A stretch of DNA of 64,000 bases from Apis mellifera (Eukaryota; Arthropoda; Insecta; Hymenoptera; Apidae), in NCBI RefSeq assembly GCF_003254395.2, contig NC_037646.1:310001-374000 (forward strand), read 5' to 3'. The position numbers were made by a program, and so were the translations under genes. Positions 24,462 to 37,200 of the stretch are shown in pieces. The notes beneath the pieces were generated by a model. That model saw nothing but the letters and a program-made list of their open reading frames with translations, was not told the DNA's origin and ran no database searches. Positions within the stretch are counted from its first letter, which is position 1; the number at the start of each line of letters is the position of its first letter.

Positions 24462-27239
24462 TTTCAATAAAGAAACAATTTAATAAAAATTTCAATTCAT
24501 TTTTATTAAATCTTATGTTTAAAAAACAAATTAAATTATTTAGAAAATATTAAATTAATAATTTCTTTTTGTTACTAATTTACATCCAATTATTAAATTA
24601 CATTCACTGATTTTGTTAAAAAATCTCCCACTATAGATTTTTCGAATTTTTTTTATCATTTCCATCTTTAGTTAAAAATAGCAATTATATAATTTTTCTA
24701 ATGAAATCCTTTGAAACAAAATAAAATAAAACTTTTAAATAAAGATTCGATATGTTAACTTATTTTCAAATATTATTTTCAAATAATTACATAAAGAGAA
24801 ATCATAGTATGAGATATGAATAAAATAACAATTATTAATTAATATTTAAAAATTAATATTGCATAATTAAATATATAAAATTTCAAAGTAAGCATTAAAA
24901 TTAATATTACATTAACTTTAAAACGAGAAGATTAATAAAAAAGTAATACAAGCAATTTGTTTTAATAATAATACAGAAAACAATATATGAAATACATATT
25001 ATAAAATATTTTATTATAATTTTTGAAATCTATAAATATATCTATAAATATTAATAAAATAAAATATCTATAAATAATCTATAAATATTAATAATATTCT
25101 CATATGCTTCAATGCTCAAATGTATGAAAATTTACTTATTTATTTTGCAATTTGCTTAAATTAAATTAATTTTTTCATTTGTATCATTTTTCGTGTACCA
25201 TATATACACGAAATAAATACACATACATAATATTTTTACATTTATAAAATATACATATAAAACATTTATAATATTAAATGTTAATTTAATATCAATATAT
25301 TTAATATATATTATTTTTTATATAAACACACCATTGATTAATTTACTTTGTTTTTTATAAATTTATTATTAAAATTTTTATAATTTGAAATTGCATTCCA
25401 GTTACAATTATAAATAAAAATAATTTTTTACAATCATTCATTCATTAAAATAGATTACAAATTTAAAAAAATAATGACATAATTACAATATTTTGGAAGT
25501 TAAATACATTATTAATTTCAATAATAATATAAATTTTCTTTCATGCATTACAATATTTAATAGAATATTTTTTATCAATTTATATTAATTTATTTCAATT
25601 ATAAAATTACAATAACAATTTATTATATTAAAAAGAGTTAACAATTTAAGAGAAATAAAATTTAAAATATAATAAAAATTGTTTCATTAAAAACCATTAT
25701 TTTGTTCATTATTTTTTGATTATTCATTCATTCATTTAATTAAGTTTGATTAAATAAATTATATTTTTTCATTTTCTGAAAAATATTTCTTTTGATATTT
25801 ATATCATTGTTCTTTCGAACTAATGATTTTCATACATAAATAAAAACTAGTACATCGTTAATATCTTATAATTTCTTTTTTTATAATTTGAATATCATTT
25901 GACTATAGAAACTTAATTCTTGTTGCAAATTCTTCTTAATTTTAATAGTGTTTAAATAGAAGAAATATATGTTCAAAAAGAATTTTTTAGCCAATGAAGT
26001 GACATGTATTTTATCATAGAACGAGTTTATTATCAATTCTATAATGAAAATATAATACATAGAATATTCCGTTTATCTTGATTTCTTTAATATCTTCGTT
26101 ATTTTTGAAAATAGTAGTAAAACAAAGTTATTTAAAATTGTTTTCTAAGAGCGATGAATATTATGATCTATGATTTTTATTCTTAAGATATTCATTTTTT
26201 TCGAATTTTCAAAATCAGCGATATTTTTTTGTATTTTAATATGTATATTTTATTAATATGTATTAATATGTATATTTTTTATAATGTCATAGATATTGCC
26301 AAGAAAAAATATCCTTTGAGCTTTGAAGAATTTTATTCGATTGTAGTATTGGTTTTATTATCGTTAAGAATTATAGATATAATGCAAATGCAAATCCTTT
26401 GGAATCCTTTGTGTGCTTTTGTGATCAGAAAAATTTTACAAAATCGCATGAAATTTTGATAAGAGATTGAACAGATTGAACAAAATATTAATGTGATTCA
26501 GTCTAGAAACGTCAGATTACAGATAAAATAAAATAATTTATCTTTCGGATAAATTGTGGAAAAATTTTTCTAAACTCGTATGTGTGATTTTTTTGGTACA
26601 CTTATTTTTTTTACAATAGTTAATATTAATCAACATTAATCATGTTAAGTTATGCTTTGAAATGAATACTTAAGTTGGCATAAGTTATTATAAAAAGTCC
26701 AAAGACAATAATTTTCTATCATTAAATATTGGTAATCTATATCCGCTTTTGAAAATAATTTATTTAAATATTATTAAAATTTATATATAATAAATATTAT
26801 ATATAATATTTGATTAAAATTTATTTAAATATCTGCATTTAAATATTTTTATCCAGAAGAATTTCTGACAAATCTTCATGAAAATATTAAAATTTTTTTC
26901 TCAAACGAGAAAAAATGTTCGTACATTCTACAGCAATTTTTAATATATCATTATTGAATATGAAACAACATAAATTGATATAAATATTTAAAATATTTAA
27001 AATATTTCGAAAAATTTGATATTTGCATTGATATATCAATTATGTAGCAATGATTAAATTTTTTTAATTTGTTGTATAAATAATTGTGTCATTATAAATA
27101 CATCGTACTTAAGGGATTAATAATATTATGATAATAAGATATTATTTTAATAATAATATTTGTATTGGTATTTTATCATAGAATCTACAAAATATTATTT
27201 ATAAACATTACATTAACATTACGTTACATTATTTATTTA
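22477..27239. other. AT-rich intergenic DNA, no gene seen
   Basis: Only simple repeats and AT-rich DNA were recognised, with the microsatellite hairpin at 24318-24484. The reading frame at 26229-26459 (76 residues) resembles nothing I know. Nothing else supported. Confidence 0.6.
24318..24484. repeat. TA microsatellites bounded by a unique inverted repeat
   Basis: TA repeats at about 24329-24380 and 24413-24458. The second is bracketed by non-repeat arms: ATTAAATTGCTTCTTTATTG at 24390-24409 and, reversed, ATTAAATTGTTTCTTTATTG at about 24464-24483, continuing GGAATGAT/GAAATGAT. Two mismatches in about 28 bases. The self-complementary TA centre would let the whole unit form one long hairpin. 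Confidence 0.75.
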
Positions 27240-28200
27240 TAAATTCATATTTTTGCAATGCTAATTCAGTTTTGCCAATGAAATCGACAATTCTCCAGGA
27301 TTAACTCATGATTTTCGTTTGAGATTGTCATATAAGATTTTTCATCGCCAGTAATAATTTTGTGCAGAAAACTTTTCCTTTTATACCGTGAAAGCAAAAC
27401 AGCAGAAATCTATTTTTTTTATTCATTTTAATTCATGTGGAAGCCATCGTTCTAACTTCTGAATTTTACCCAATTGATTCAATCTAATAGATACTGGTTA
27501 TTTGGTGATTTTCAATCTTTTCAATCTCAATCTTTTTGTGTCTAAGTCGGATTTTTATTTTTCTAATTAACCATCAAACTTTCTCGGTGCATCTGAATAG
27601 TCGTCTTCCAAATTAAAATTTCCGATTTTAAATCTTTGGTACTACTTTTTGCATGTTCTGTAAGATACAGCATTTTCATACCAAAACGTATTTGATTTAA
27701 TAGATCTTTAATTGTTATGAAGAATAGATCTTTAACTTGCACTTCATCCGAAGAAAGTTCTTTTATTCATTTGGGATTGGAAAAATATAGTTTACTACGA
27801 ACTCAAGGTTTTCTCAAGGTGAAACCATCAATTTTGGAAAATGTTACAATCAACTTGATAAATTGAAACATGCTATAACAAAAAAACGGCCAAAATTAAC
27901 GAACCGACGAGGCCATCACGATAATGCAAAACCGCATATTGCATTGATTATAAGAAAAAAGCTTACAATTTGATTGGGTCATTCTATCGCATCTTCTGTA
28001 CTTTTCAGATCTTGTTTTATCCGACTATTCGGTTATTAAAAAAATTCTCTTCATGATAAACGATTCTAATCCGTAAGCGAAATAAAAATGCAAACTTGAG
28101 GAATATTTTATAAATAAACGCTAACAATTTTGGAAAAAGGGTTTCCTGAGAGATGAAAGAAGATGAGAAAGCAGAACGGTTCATATATAACACAATAAAT
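27240..28200. pseudogene. Mariner transposase relic with inverted 5' half
   Basis: Two halves of one mariner transposase lie head to head. Minus strand, from about 27775 down to 27240: WYENAVSYRTCK, RFKIGNFNLEDDYSDAPRKF (DNA-binding region), LGKIQKLERWLPHEL (the family's 'LG.V.KL..WVPHEL') and ITGDEKSYMTISNENHE (first catalytic D). Plus strand, from about 27785: VYYELKVFS, DKLKHAITKKRPKLTNRRG, HHDNAKPHIAL (second catalytic D) and a decayed C-terminus to about 28190. Each half is internally in family order, so the 5' half has been inverted around a breakpoint near 27775. It differs from the 19037 element in sequence and looks like an irritans/cecropia-type mariner; subfamily is uncertain. Many stops and shifts; terminal repeats not identified. 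Confidence 0.8.
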
Positions 28201-29239
28201 TAACCTTAAACAACAAATATTATGTATTCATTTCATATAAAAAAAAAGAAAAAAACTTATAAGATACCCTAATATATAGGGCGTATAAATTGTTTTGTGA
28301 TTATATATTATATATTATTATTATACATAATATATATATATATAATATATATATATAAGATACTATTAAACATGTAAAATATTTTTAAAGAATGAATTTT
28401 ACATAAAATGAATATAAAAAATAACAAAAATATCAATTAAAGCTTATTTTTTTAATAAATTTAATAATTTATTTTTAATAAGAATTTTGGAATGCAATTT
28501 TTTATTATTTTGTTATATTTCAATCTCTTCCATAAACGTAATTTTAATTACACAAAACTAATATATCAAAAACTAAAATAATTCATTCGTGTGATATTAT
28601 TTGTGTATATAATTAGAAAAATTTAAAATGATTATATTTAAAATGATCAAGATTTTCAAGAATTTTTAATCGATTTTGGCTTTTATAATTACAACATTTG
28701 TTATCGCATTATCATGATATTGAAATTTATTATTACAATATATTTTTATGATAGTGTCATGATGAACGAAAATCACAATATTTAATGTATTTTAATATGT
28801 CTAATATTTAGATAGTGTAGCAATCACATTCTTGTATGTTATCCTTCGCGTTATTACCATTAATTATTATTTTTCATTAATTCCTCTCCAATTAATTCTT
28901 TTATTATTTTCAAGTGAGAATGTAATATCATTTTTTAATTGTTTTACTTAAATTAAATAAAATGAGATTTTTTAAAATTGAAGTTTCTTATAAATATTAG
29001 ATATTATACATTTAGTATAATACATACGGTAGTATAATACATAGAAGTATACAAAATATCTGTCAATTATAATTATATATTGATTTTTCAAATAAATTTT
29101 ATATTTTATTAACATTTTCTTAAAAAAAATAATAATAATAATCTATTTTATAATTAAATAAATTGAACGAAAAAATCTTATCTATGATAATGAACATTTT
29201 GTATAAATTATTTTAAATTTGATTATATTTTATCTTTTT
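28201..29239. other. AT-rich intergenic DNA, no gene seen
   Basis: Microsatellite-like TA DNA at about 28300-28360, otherwise unremarkable A+T-rich sequence. Nothing supported beyond that. Confidence 0.6.
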
Positions 29240-32200
29240 ATATCTTTGAATACTTTTAAATATTTCCTTAACATAATTTTATGGCCATTATTTTTAATAA
29301 TTTTAAATAATGAATATTCTTGATCATTATAAGTATTTATCATTGCTTTGAATTTATCAAATTCAATTTTTTTTTATTTACTAATAAGTTTAATGTTATC
29401 ATTTTTTGTATCCTCAAATAATTTTTCCAATAATTTTAAAGAATTGATACATTTTGATTAGAAAGACTGAATGATGTCCCATCATTTTTATTTTTTACAT
29501 TATACATTGCACCATATTTTAATAATGATCGAATAATCTTTAAATAATTATTTAGCTGCAATATGAAGTGATATATTACCAATAATAAAAGTTTTAATAT
29601 TAACAAAATTATTTAATTCATTACGATTTAATATTGTAATAGAATTTTAATAATTTCTTTAAAAACAGTAATATGTAATGCTATCTCACCATTTTTATTA
29701 ATTGAAATAACATTTATATCATTTTTTAATAACAACTTTTAAAATATCTGCTTTATCGAGATTGATAATATGATGTAATAAAGAACTATCATCAAAACTT
29801 TTAACAGTAATATTTGTATCTCTTCTAAAAATATGTTCAATTTTTTTGACATAATCGTTTTAACATAATCGTTTATATTTTCGACTACTATTGCAATTAG
29901 TAATACATATTTTATTTCTTTTTTAATTTTTAATATATTTAAATTATCTAATATTCTTTGATATTATTTATAAATGTCATGCAAAATATTAATATTTCTT
30001 CATATTTTTTCTGCAAAAGAAATATTGCTTTTATATTTTGTTTTGTTATCATCGTATTATAATATTTTTTTCGTAAATTGATTTTTTGAAAATGAAGTAT
30101 TAAATAAAATCATTGCTTCATTATGCTTGAATTGTAAATATTGAAGCTATATTATTTTTTGCACCAAATGTACAATAATGATTAGGAACTGATATTTGAA
30201 ATTTATTATAAATTTCTTTAAAAATTTTGAAGCTTCATTTATTTTTTCTGTAAAATATTATATTTATGTCATTTTTAATATATAAAATATCTATATGATT
30301 TTCTTCAATTATTTTCTTCTGAATCTCATAGAACTCCTGGAAACAATTAAGTATATCGATTTTCTTGTATTTCATATATTTCAAGTATATATTTATATAC
30401 TTATATTTATATACTAATTAAACTATCGGAATGATAATCTCTAGACATATTTCCATTTTATTAATATTTCATGATAAAGTTTTAAAGCACTTTCATATTT
30501 CGTTTGTTTAAAGAATATATTTGCTTGAATACAAGTACACAAGTACACAAAATATCAGAATGTATTTTTGTTTATTCAAAATATTTTCATATATATTCAT
30601 AGTTTCATTATATTTGTCTAGTTCTAGTAATATATTTGCTAGTTGAAGATGACTTTTTAAAACTTTAGAATGATTTGTTCCATGTATTTCAATAATTTAT
30701 TATTTCTTGATTTAAAGATTTAAAATATCATGAAATTTTCCTTGTTTGAAAAATACTGCAGCAATATTAAATCTTAACATTAAGATAAAAAGTTGATTTG
30801 TTTTTGTAATACTTTGAATATTATATATTTTAATAAACATTTTTAATGCTTCATCATATTTACCTTATTGCATAAATATTATATTAGCAATTGAATTATA
30901 TATATTCAAAATTTCATAATCATTTGTAATACTACATATTTATAATACCTAATATATTTTTTTGCATATTATATATATTTTTTAATATGTATAATGTTTT
31001 ATTATATTTATCTTGATAATATAGTACTGAAACTAAATTAAATTTTATAAATAATAATTAGAAAGACACAATAATAAATTAGAAAGACATGACACAATAA
31101 ATCTATTTGAAAGCTTTTGAAAAATTTCAACAATCATACTTTGACAATTTACTTTGATACAAAAATATTAAACTCATATTATTTTTTGTTATTAATTCGT
31201 AAATTAAAATATTAATATTATCTTGTAACAATTTATGTAATAATTGCAAAAAGTTTGAAAGAAATATATTTCATTATATTTAACATTATCAAGAAATTCT
31301 CTGACAATATAATTTGAAATATAAAAGAACATTGTCATCAATATATTTTGTTGAATCATTCCAAACAGATATAATTAAAATATGATTTATATTATAAACT
31401 AACATATATTTATTGAATAAATTTTTCTTAAAATTTCTTCTTCAATATTTTAATTTTTTAATTTTATTTTTATTGCTTGCTATATTAATTTATGAATATT
31501 AAACATTATATGATCTATTTCATTGAATATTGTTTTAATAATTTAATTGCAGAACATAATTGATCTTCACTTTTTATTATTTCTGAAAATATATCAAATA
31601 TATTTTCAGAAGCAAAATAAAATGCAATATTTAATATTTCTAGAGCACTGTTATCATTTTTTTTTGTTTTATTTTATTTAGAATAATATTCCAAGTTGTA
31701 AAAATTATTTTAGTATAATCATTATCATTAAGTAGTGGAAATTCAAATTCTTTTACTTTTTTTTTAAACTTATTCAAATAATCATCAATATAATAATTTT
31801 CCTATATTTCTTATTTTTTATTTCGTGTCTTTATATAGATTGTAGCTTGTTGTAGTGCTAAGAATAAATGATTTATTAATATAATGATTTAGTAATGCAA
31901 ATGATTTAACTCTTTAATATTTTTTAGTTTTATATTGCTATTTATATTAAGAGAGTTTTTAATAATTTAATAAGTTTTAATAATTTTATTGCTTCATTTA
32001 CATTAAATACATATAATTTAGAACTTATATTTTATGGCCATTTTTTATTGCGAGAACTAATCAAAAGGTAAAATTTATTTTAAATATTTATATAATGAAG
32101 AAAGTAAACAATTTTCTATACCATGTTTGAATTCATTTTTAATTTTATATTTTTCAGTATTATCAAATAAAAAGGCATTTTCTTATTGACAGATATTATT

Positions 32201-33960
32201 AAAATCGAAAGGTGAATGACTTTGGATATTGCACAAATGGGATGTCTAAACTGATGTTACTGCTCGAACGAATATCTACTATCATAAGATTAGTACTCGT
32301 TTATATTATGAGTTCTGAATGAACAAATGATAATATTTATATAATAATACTTACTAATAATGGTAATAACTCTTTGGGGTTAACTATAATGATTCTAATT
32401 ATATTTTTATATACATTATATCATCTTTGAATTCTATCTGTTTCGTTTTCTATTTCTATTCTAACTCAATTGCAAGATTGTCGCGAGCCTTGATTTTCCT
32501 CTAATCCTTACTTTTCCGAAAAAATGCATACTGAGAGAAGGCTGGAAGGATCAATAGTTGCGTTAAAAAGCAGAAGGATAGACATGCGAGGTTGCATCGC
32601 AGTTCATGATAATCAGAATCTTTACATTCGTTTCTACACATGGCGTGCAAATGCGACTTGTGAAGTGGCCAGTACCTTTGTTTAAATTAAAGATTTGGAA
32701 AACATTAGAAAAACCATTCCTGCTCATTATTGTCAGATTATTGAATACTCGAATTGTTGAAAATAAAAGTCAGTTTATCCGACTGCTTCACAAGTCCTGT
32801 CCTTAACAGATATTTATATACATCTTCAATTATAGAACATAATTTCTTTTTCTTGTTATTAACATTTATAATTCCTAATGTATCACAAGGTAAATTATAA
32901 AAAAAATTCATAAAAATTTCATAGCTTTTTGCATTTTCTCTATATATCTATATAATTCTATTATCATAACTCTTTTTACTGTATTCCACGATATATTTTC
33001 TAACCAACTCACTTTTACTTATTCTACCAAGGCTACTTATATAAATGAATTGTGATTTATTTTTATCTTTATTTTGTAACATTTTAAAAAAATCAGATAA
33101 TTGTTCCATTCTTTCAACAAAAATACATGTTGGATTTTTTACATTAAAAAAAAAAAAAAAAAGAATTCCTGCATTTACTTCATCAAAAACTCTTTTCTTT
33201 TTTTATAAAAAAGAAATTTATGTATTCCTTTATCCATGAATCAATTCAAAATTTTCACAAAAAAAATTTATTATATTATACATTTTCTATTATAAAATCA
33301 AATTTCCTACCTATTTCTTCTTCAATAATGTTACCTTTTTCATTAGGTTAATTAACTGCAAATATAAGATAACATAAGAAATCTTTTATTTTATTATCAA
33401 TATCATATTTAATATCATGAATTTCTATTTTAGACTTTAATAAAGAAGCTATTATTTTCAGTTTTTATCTCTTCAATTCCAATTTAAGCATCTTTCAAAC
33501 TTTTGTAATCCCAATCAATATTAGTAAAATAATATCTTTCATTAAACTATTTTTAAATAATTTCTTATTTTTAAGTTTATGATAAGAAATAAAATATTTT
33601 ATTTATATATTAATAAATTATAATTACTAGTTTTTTCTATTAATAAATCATGTACAGTTATTTTTTTAGATTCATTTGATTTATGTTTAGCTTGTACCAG
33701 ACGATAAATCTTTTTATCATTTTTAATATATTCAAATAAATCAGCAAATTTATTAGCTTCTGTTATTTCAATATCTCGAATAAAGTGAAACTTTCACGAT
33801 ATAATATTAATAATTTTAATTAATAAATATTGAGTTGCATTTATTTAAGTCTTTCATTTATTTTGTTTTTTATTGTTTTAATAAGACTGTAATTGCTCAA
33901 AAGTTCTGCTCAAACTCAAAAAAATTACATTCATCTTGTTATGTATTTTTTCATATTTTT
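29240..33960 (-). pseudogene. STAND NTPase (REase-like, NB-ARC, TPR, ankyrin), broken
   Basis: STAND proteins are ATP-driven switches that oligomerise on sensing a trigger; NB-ARC members act in immunity and cell death. Reading the minus strand in its several frames: (1) about 33850-33600, ...KIINIIS, IEITEANKFADLFEYI and VYRLVQAKHK-like text (LVQAKHKSNESKKITVHDLL, about 33640-33700), resembling a PD-(D/E)XK-like N-terminal domain of arthropod proteins; (2) FVERMEQLSDFFKMLQ then a decayed P-loop, YISSLGRISKSELVRKYI (33001-33040; family GLGGIGKTEL), with GK and T altered; (3) Walker B region LFIFDNTEKYK (about 32158-32182); (4) LLISSRNKKWP (32039-32069); (5) LALQQA (31841-31866) and FTTWNIILNKI (about 31675-31710); (6) TPRs, best at HLQLANILLELDKYNETMNI (about 30595-30660); (7) ankyrin repeats at 29250-29900, e.g. 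NKNGEIALHIT and DDSSLLHHIINLDKADILKV. Frameshifts and stops occur throughout, and an LTR-like repeat (32214-32822) splits the NB-ARC between P-loop and Walker B. Composition is as AT-rich as the surroundings. Not functional; whether the ancestor was native or acquired cannot be told. Confidence 0.75.
32214..32822 (+). mobile_element. LTR-like repeat inserted in the STAND pseudogene
   Basis: Begins TGACTTTGGATATTGCACAA and ends about CCTTAACAGATATTTATAT. It matches the copy at 37801-38371 in order and orientation: 'caaatgggatgt', the 'ctaaattctattt'-like stretch, 'cctctaatc', 'gcgacttgtgaagtggccag', 'gaaaataaaa' and the shared end. The pseudogene reads up to its right edge (CSIIEDVYKY) and resumes at its left edge with the Walker B segment, so it is an insertion. 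No coding frame inside; the reading frame at 32606-32806 has no family match. Size, TG start and lack of an inner region suggest a solo LTR. Confidence 0.6.
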
Positions 33961-33964
33961 TTTC

Positions 33965-34245
33965 CTAAATCTGTTTTTTAATTATATTTTCATTGAATAT
34001 TTGAATTTTTAAATTTAATATTTCTAAAAGTGAAAGAATTTCTGGTCTGTTAAAACAAATATAATCTAATAATTTTTTACTTTTAATTTTTTCTTTATTC
34101 AAAAATAATTTAATAATTTCTTTATTTGCATTTTCAATTGCACAATATAAAAATGTATTATCATTTCTATGTTTAAAATTAATGATTATTTTTTTCTTTA
34201 TAAGACACACTAATTCAATGACATTATTTTCACTTCTTCAGTCTA
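33965..34245 (-). pseudogene. Ankyrin-repeat fragment
   Basis: Minus-strand text NNVIELVCLIKKKIIINFKH, then NDNTFLYCAIENANKEIIKLFLNK, is a clear ankyrin pattern ('ENNVELVKLLL..., TPLHYAIENGNKEIIKLLL'), ending in a stop after ENIIKKQI. The frame continues upstream of the ATG at 34210, so this is a fragment. Because ankyrins lie at the C-terminal end of the STAND pseudogene just downstream, this may be the tail of a second, upstream copy arranged in tandem, or an N-terminal ankyrin of the same gene. Nothing recognisable follows upstream. Confidence 0.6.
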
Positions 34246-37200
34246 GAAAAATAGATATATATGTACATCTGGAACATAATTTGAATTGCTTCTTAAAGAT
34301 ATTTATGTTCAAAAAGAAAAAATTTGAAAACTCTCTAAAAATTTAATGTATGATATAGCGATAGAAATTTATACTTTGTTTTCATTAACTGTTTTGATAA
34401 GATGTTTGTTTGTTCCTATCAAGTTACTCAGCTAAAAATTCTGAGGCCATAAATTTTGTCAAGCTTTCATATTATTTATATGTATCGCATTAATACATAT
34501 TATAGCATTATTATATATTAATATGATAAGTTATATCATTATATATTAAAATATCATAGAAAAATACAAATATGATTTAATATCATGAACAAAAATTATG
34601 ACTTAAAAATTATTGCGAGTAAATGAACTCATGATATGTAAAGGAAGAAATATCAATATTGAATGAAAATCTATTTAATATATTCTATGTCAAAGCACTT
34701 TTTGATTTGATTCAATATCTCAGATTTTGTTCGAGATGTAGTTCATCTGAAATGCGACTGTCATTTATTATCTATTTACATTAACATATCACGATTTACT
34801 GATATTTAAAATATATAATATAATATATAATAGATAAATAATAGATAAACTAATATCACATTTATAATTAGTATTTATGGAAAATCATAAATAATTTAAA
34901 AATGTGAAAATAAATATAAAACAACACTTAGACAACTGAAATTACAGTAATTGGTTATAAAAATAAATACTAAGTATGAGATTAATATCGCTATCATTAA
35001 ATTTTTATCTTAGAAATTATTTATCGGATTGATTAATTTTTTTTTATTTTAATTGAAAAAAATGAAATTTTTAATATCGGAAATATAAGTAAGAAAAATG
35101 ATATAATCGATTGCGATTGATAAAACAAGTTTATTGGATGCTCTATTTACGATCAGTATCTTTTATCATATAAATATCCCTATTTTTTTTCGATTTTTTT
35201 ATATTAATATTCTTAAATTGGAAAATTATTTTTTAAAATTGAAAATTATAAATAAATTTTTAATTCTTTTTAATTTTTAATTTGAAATTGCATTTTTGAA
35301 AAATTAAAAAAAAATATATTCTCATATTTTTTTTTATTAGGTTTTTATTATAAAATAGTTTTATGAATAAATAGTTTAATGTTATTTCAATTATTAAATA
35401 AAATGTTACCTATGATCAATTGATCATATCATTATTATACTTTATTTGCTGTTTTTATATTTTATCGATTTCCTTAATAATATTATTTATACTCGTAGAA
35501 AAATTTTTAATTTATTTTATAAAAATTTAGAAAAAAATTATATTTAAAATTTCTTATATGATATAAATAATGTTTCAAATTATCTAGATACATGTTTGGG
35601 CTTACATAACATTACGTATGATATCATTATATTATGCAGATTTTTCAAATAATTATAAATTATATTTAAAAATTATTGATTAATATTATTGCAAACTAAT
35701 AAAATTATTTTTTTTTTGTTATTTTTTCCCCAAGGATTTAGTAATATTTGCGCACAATTTTTTCAATAATAATTATATAATAAATATTTTTGAGTTTTTT
35801 AATTTATATTCAATATCCTTTATAACCAAATAAATTAAAATTTTGAGAAATAAAAAAAAAGTTGAAAGATTCATGAATATGAAATTTTAAATTTTAAATT
35901 TCTGTAGTTTTCAAGATATTAATAAAAAACTTATATAATAATAGATTGAATTTTATTTTTGTGTACACCGTTGGAAATATATGCATCAATATGATCACTT
36001 ATCTATTATTTTTATAAAGACATTACAGCGAATAGTGTACAAAATGTATAATAACTATATTAATTAAAAATTTACTTTCTTATAAATTATAATGAGTTTA
36101 AAATCCAATGCCAAACTTGGGTATTTTGCGGATTCGAAGAAACACAAAAATAAAATATAAAAGTAGATCATTCTTGGATCAAAATTACAATGACTAAAGT
36201 TATAATAACATATATTATATTTTATATATTAGCATCATTAGTATCTATTAGGGATATAATTATTAGGGATATAAAGAATCTCTAATGAAAAATTTATATT
36301 TAAAGAAAATGAATCTATCGAATAAAGAATTTATAATTATTAGTTCTTTTAAAAATTATATTTCTATAGGAAGAAAAAATTATCATTAAAATTATTGAAA
36401 ACAAACTTTTATCCATTATTTTGTAATATATCAGTTTCTAAAAATTCGGATTATTTGCAAAGATATCATTTACAAATATTATTTTTGTTAAACGAGAAAG
36501 AATATGTTAGCTTATAAATTTGCAGCTTTTATTTTATATTTATATTTTATAGCAATATTATATTGTCATTGATATTTCTTCATAAATTTCTTCATTATCA
36601 TAAATAAAAATTTTTTAAAATTATTATGCAAAATTTTTTCATTATTTTTGATACTTTTTTTAATAATTTTGATAATTTTAATTTTTTTCTTATATATAAC
36701 TTTTAATCTCATCATTTGAAATTATTTCATGCTATTTTTATTTCTTTCTGATATTTTTTTATTCTTCTTTTGATAAAAATAATAAAATTACAATCACTTT
36801 TCTATATTTTCTATAATTTACTAACATTTTTTCGAAAAAATAATTTATAATGAATTATGAAAATTTAATTATTATAAAAAAATGTCATTGACTAAGAATA
36901 TATTAGTAAAATTTTTCTATAAATATAAATGATATTATTAGAATAATAAAGTCAATTAATTTTATAAATTTCTAAAGCAAATATATATTAAATAATAATG
37001 ATACAATCATTTATAAGCATGATTTATCTAATCTATCTAAGGAAAAATCCCGAAATCAGAAATTCAAATTATGAAACTTTAAGGATACTTATGTGGATGC
37101 TTATGTAAATATATATCACATAGGTATATATTATGTAGGTATTTTTTTTTGTTGCTCAAAATTATTTTAAATAAAATTTCATGAAAATTCGGCTATTTTT

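Noticed and set aside
26229..26459. 76-residue frame
   Set aside because: Repeated Met-Tyr-Ile start, no family resemblance, chance length for AT-rich DNA.
32606..32806. 66-residue frame in the LTR-like repeat
   Set aside because: Lies in a non-coding repeat and is not preserved in the second copy at 37801-38371.
33045..33239. 64-residue plus-strand frame
   Set aside because: Opposite-strand shadow of the NB-ARC pseudogene, including a poly-A run.
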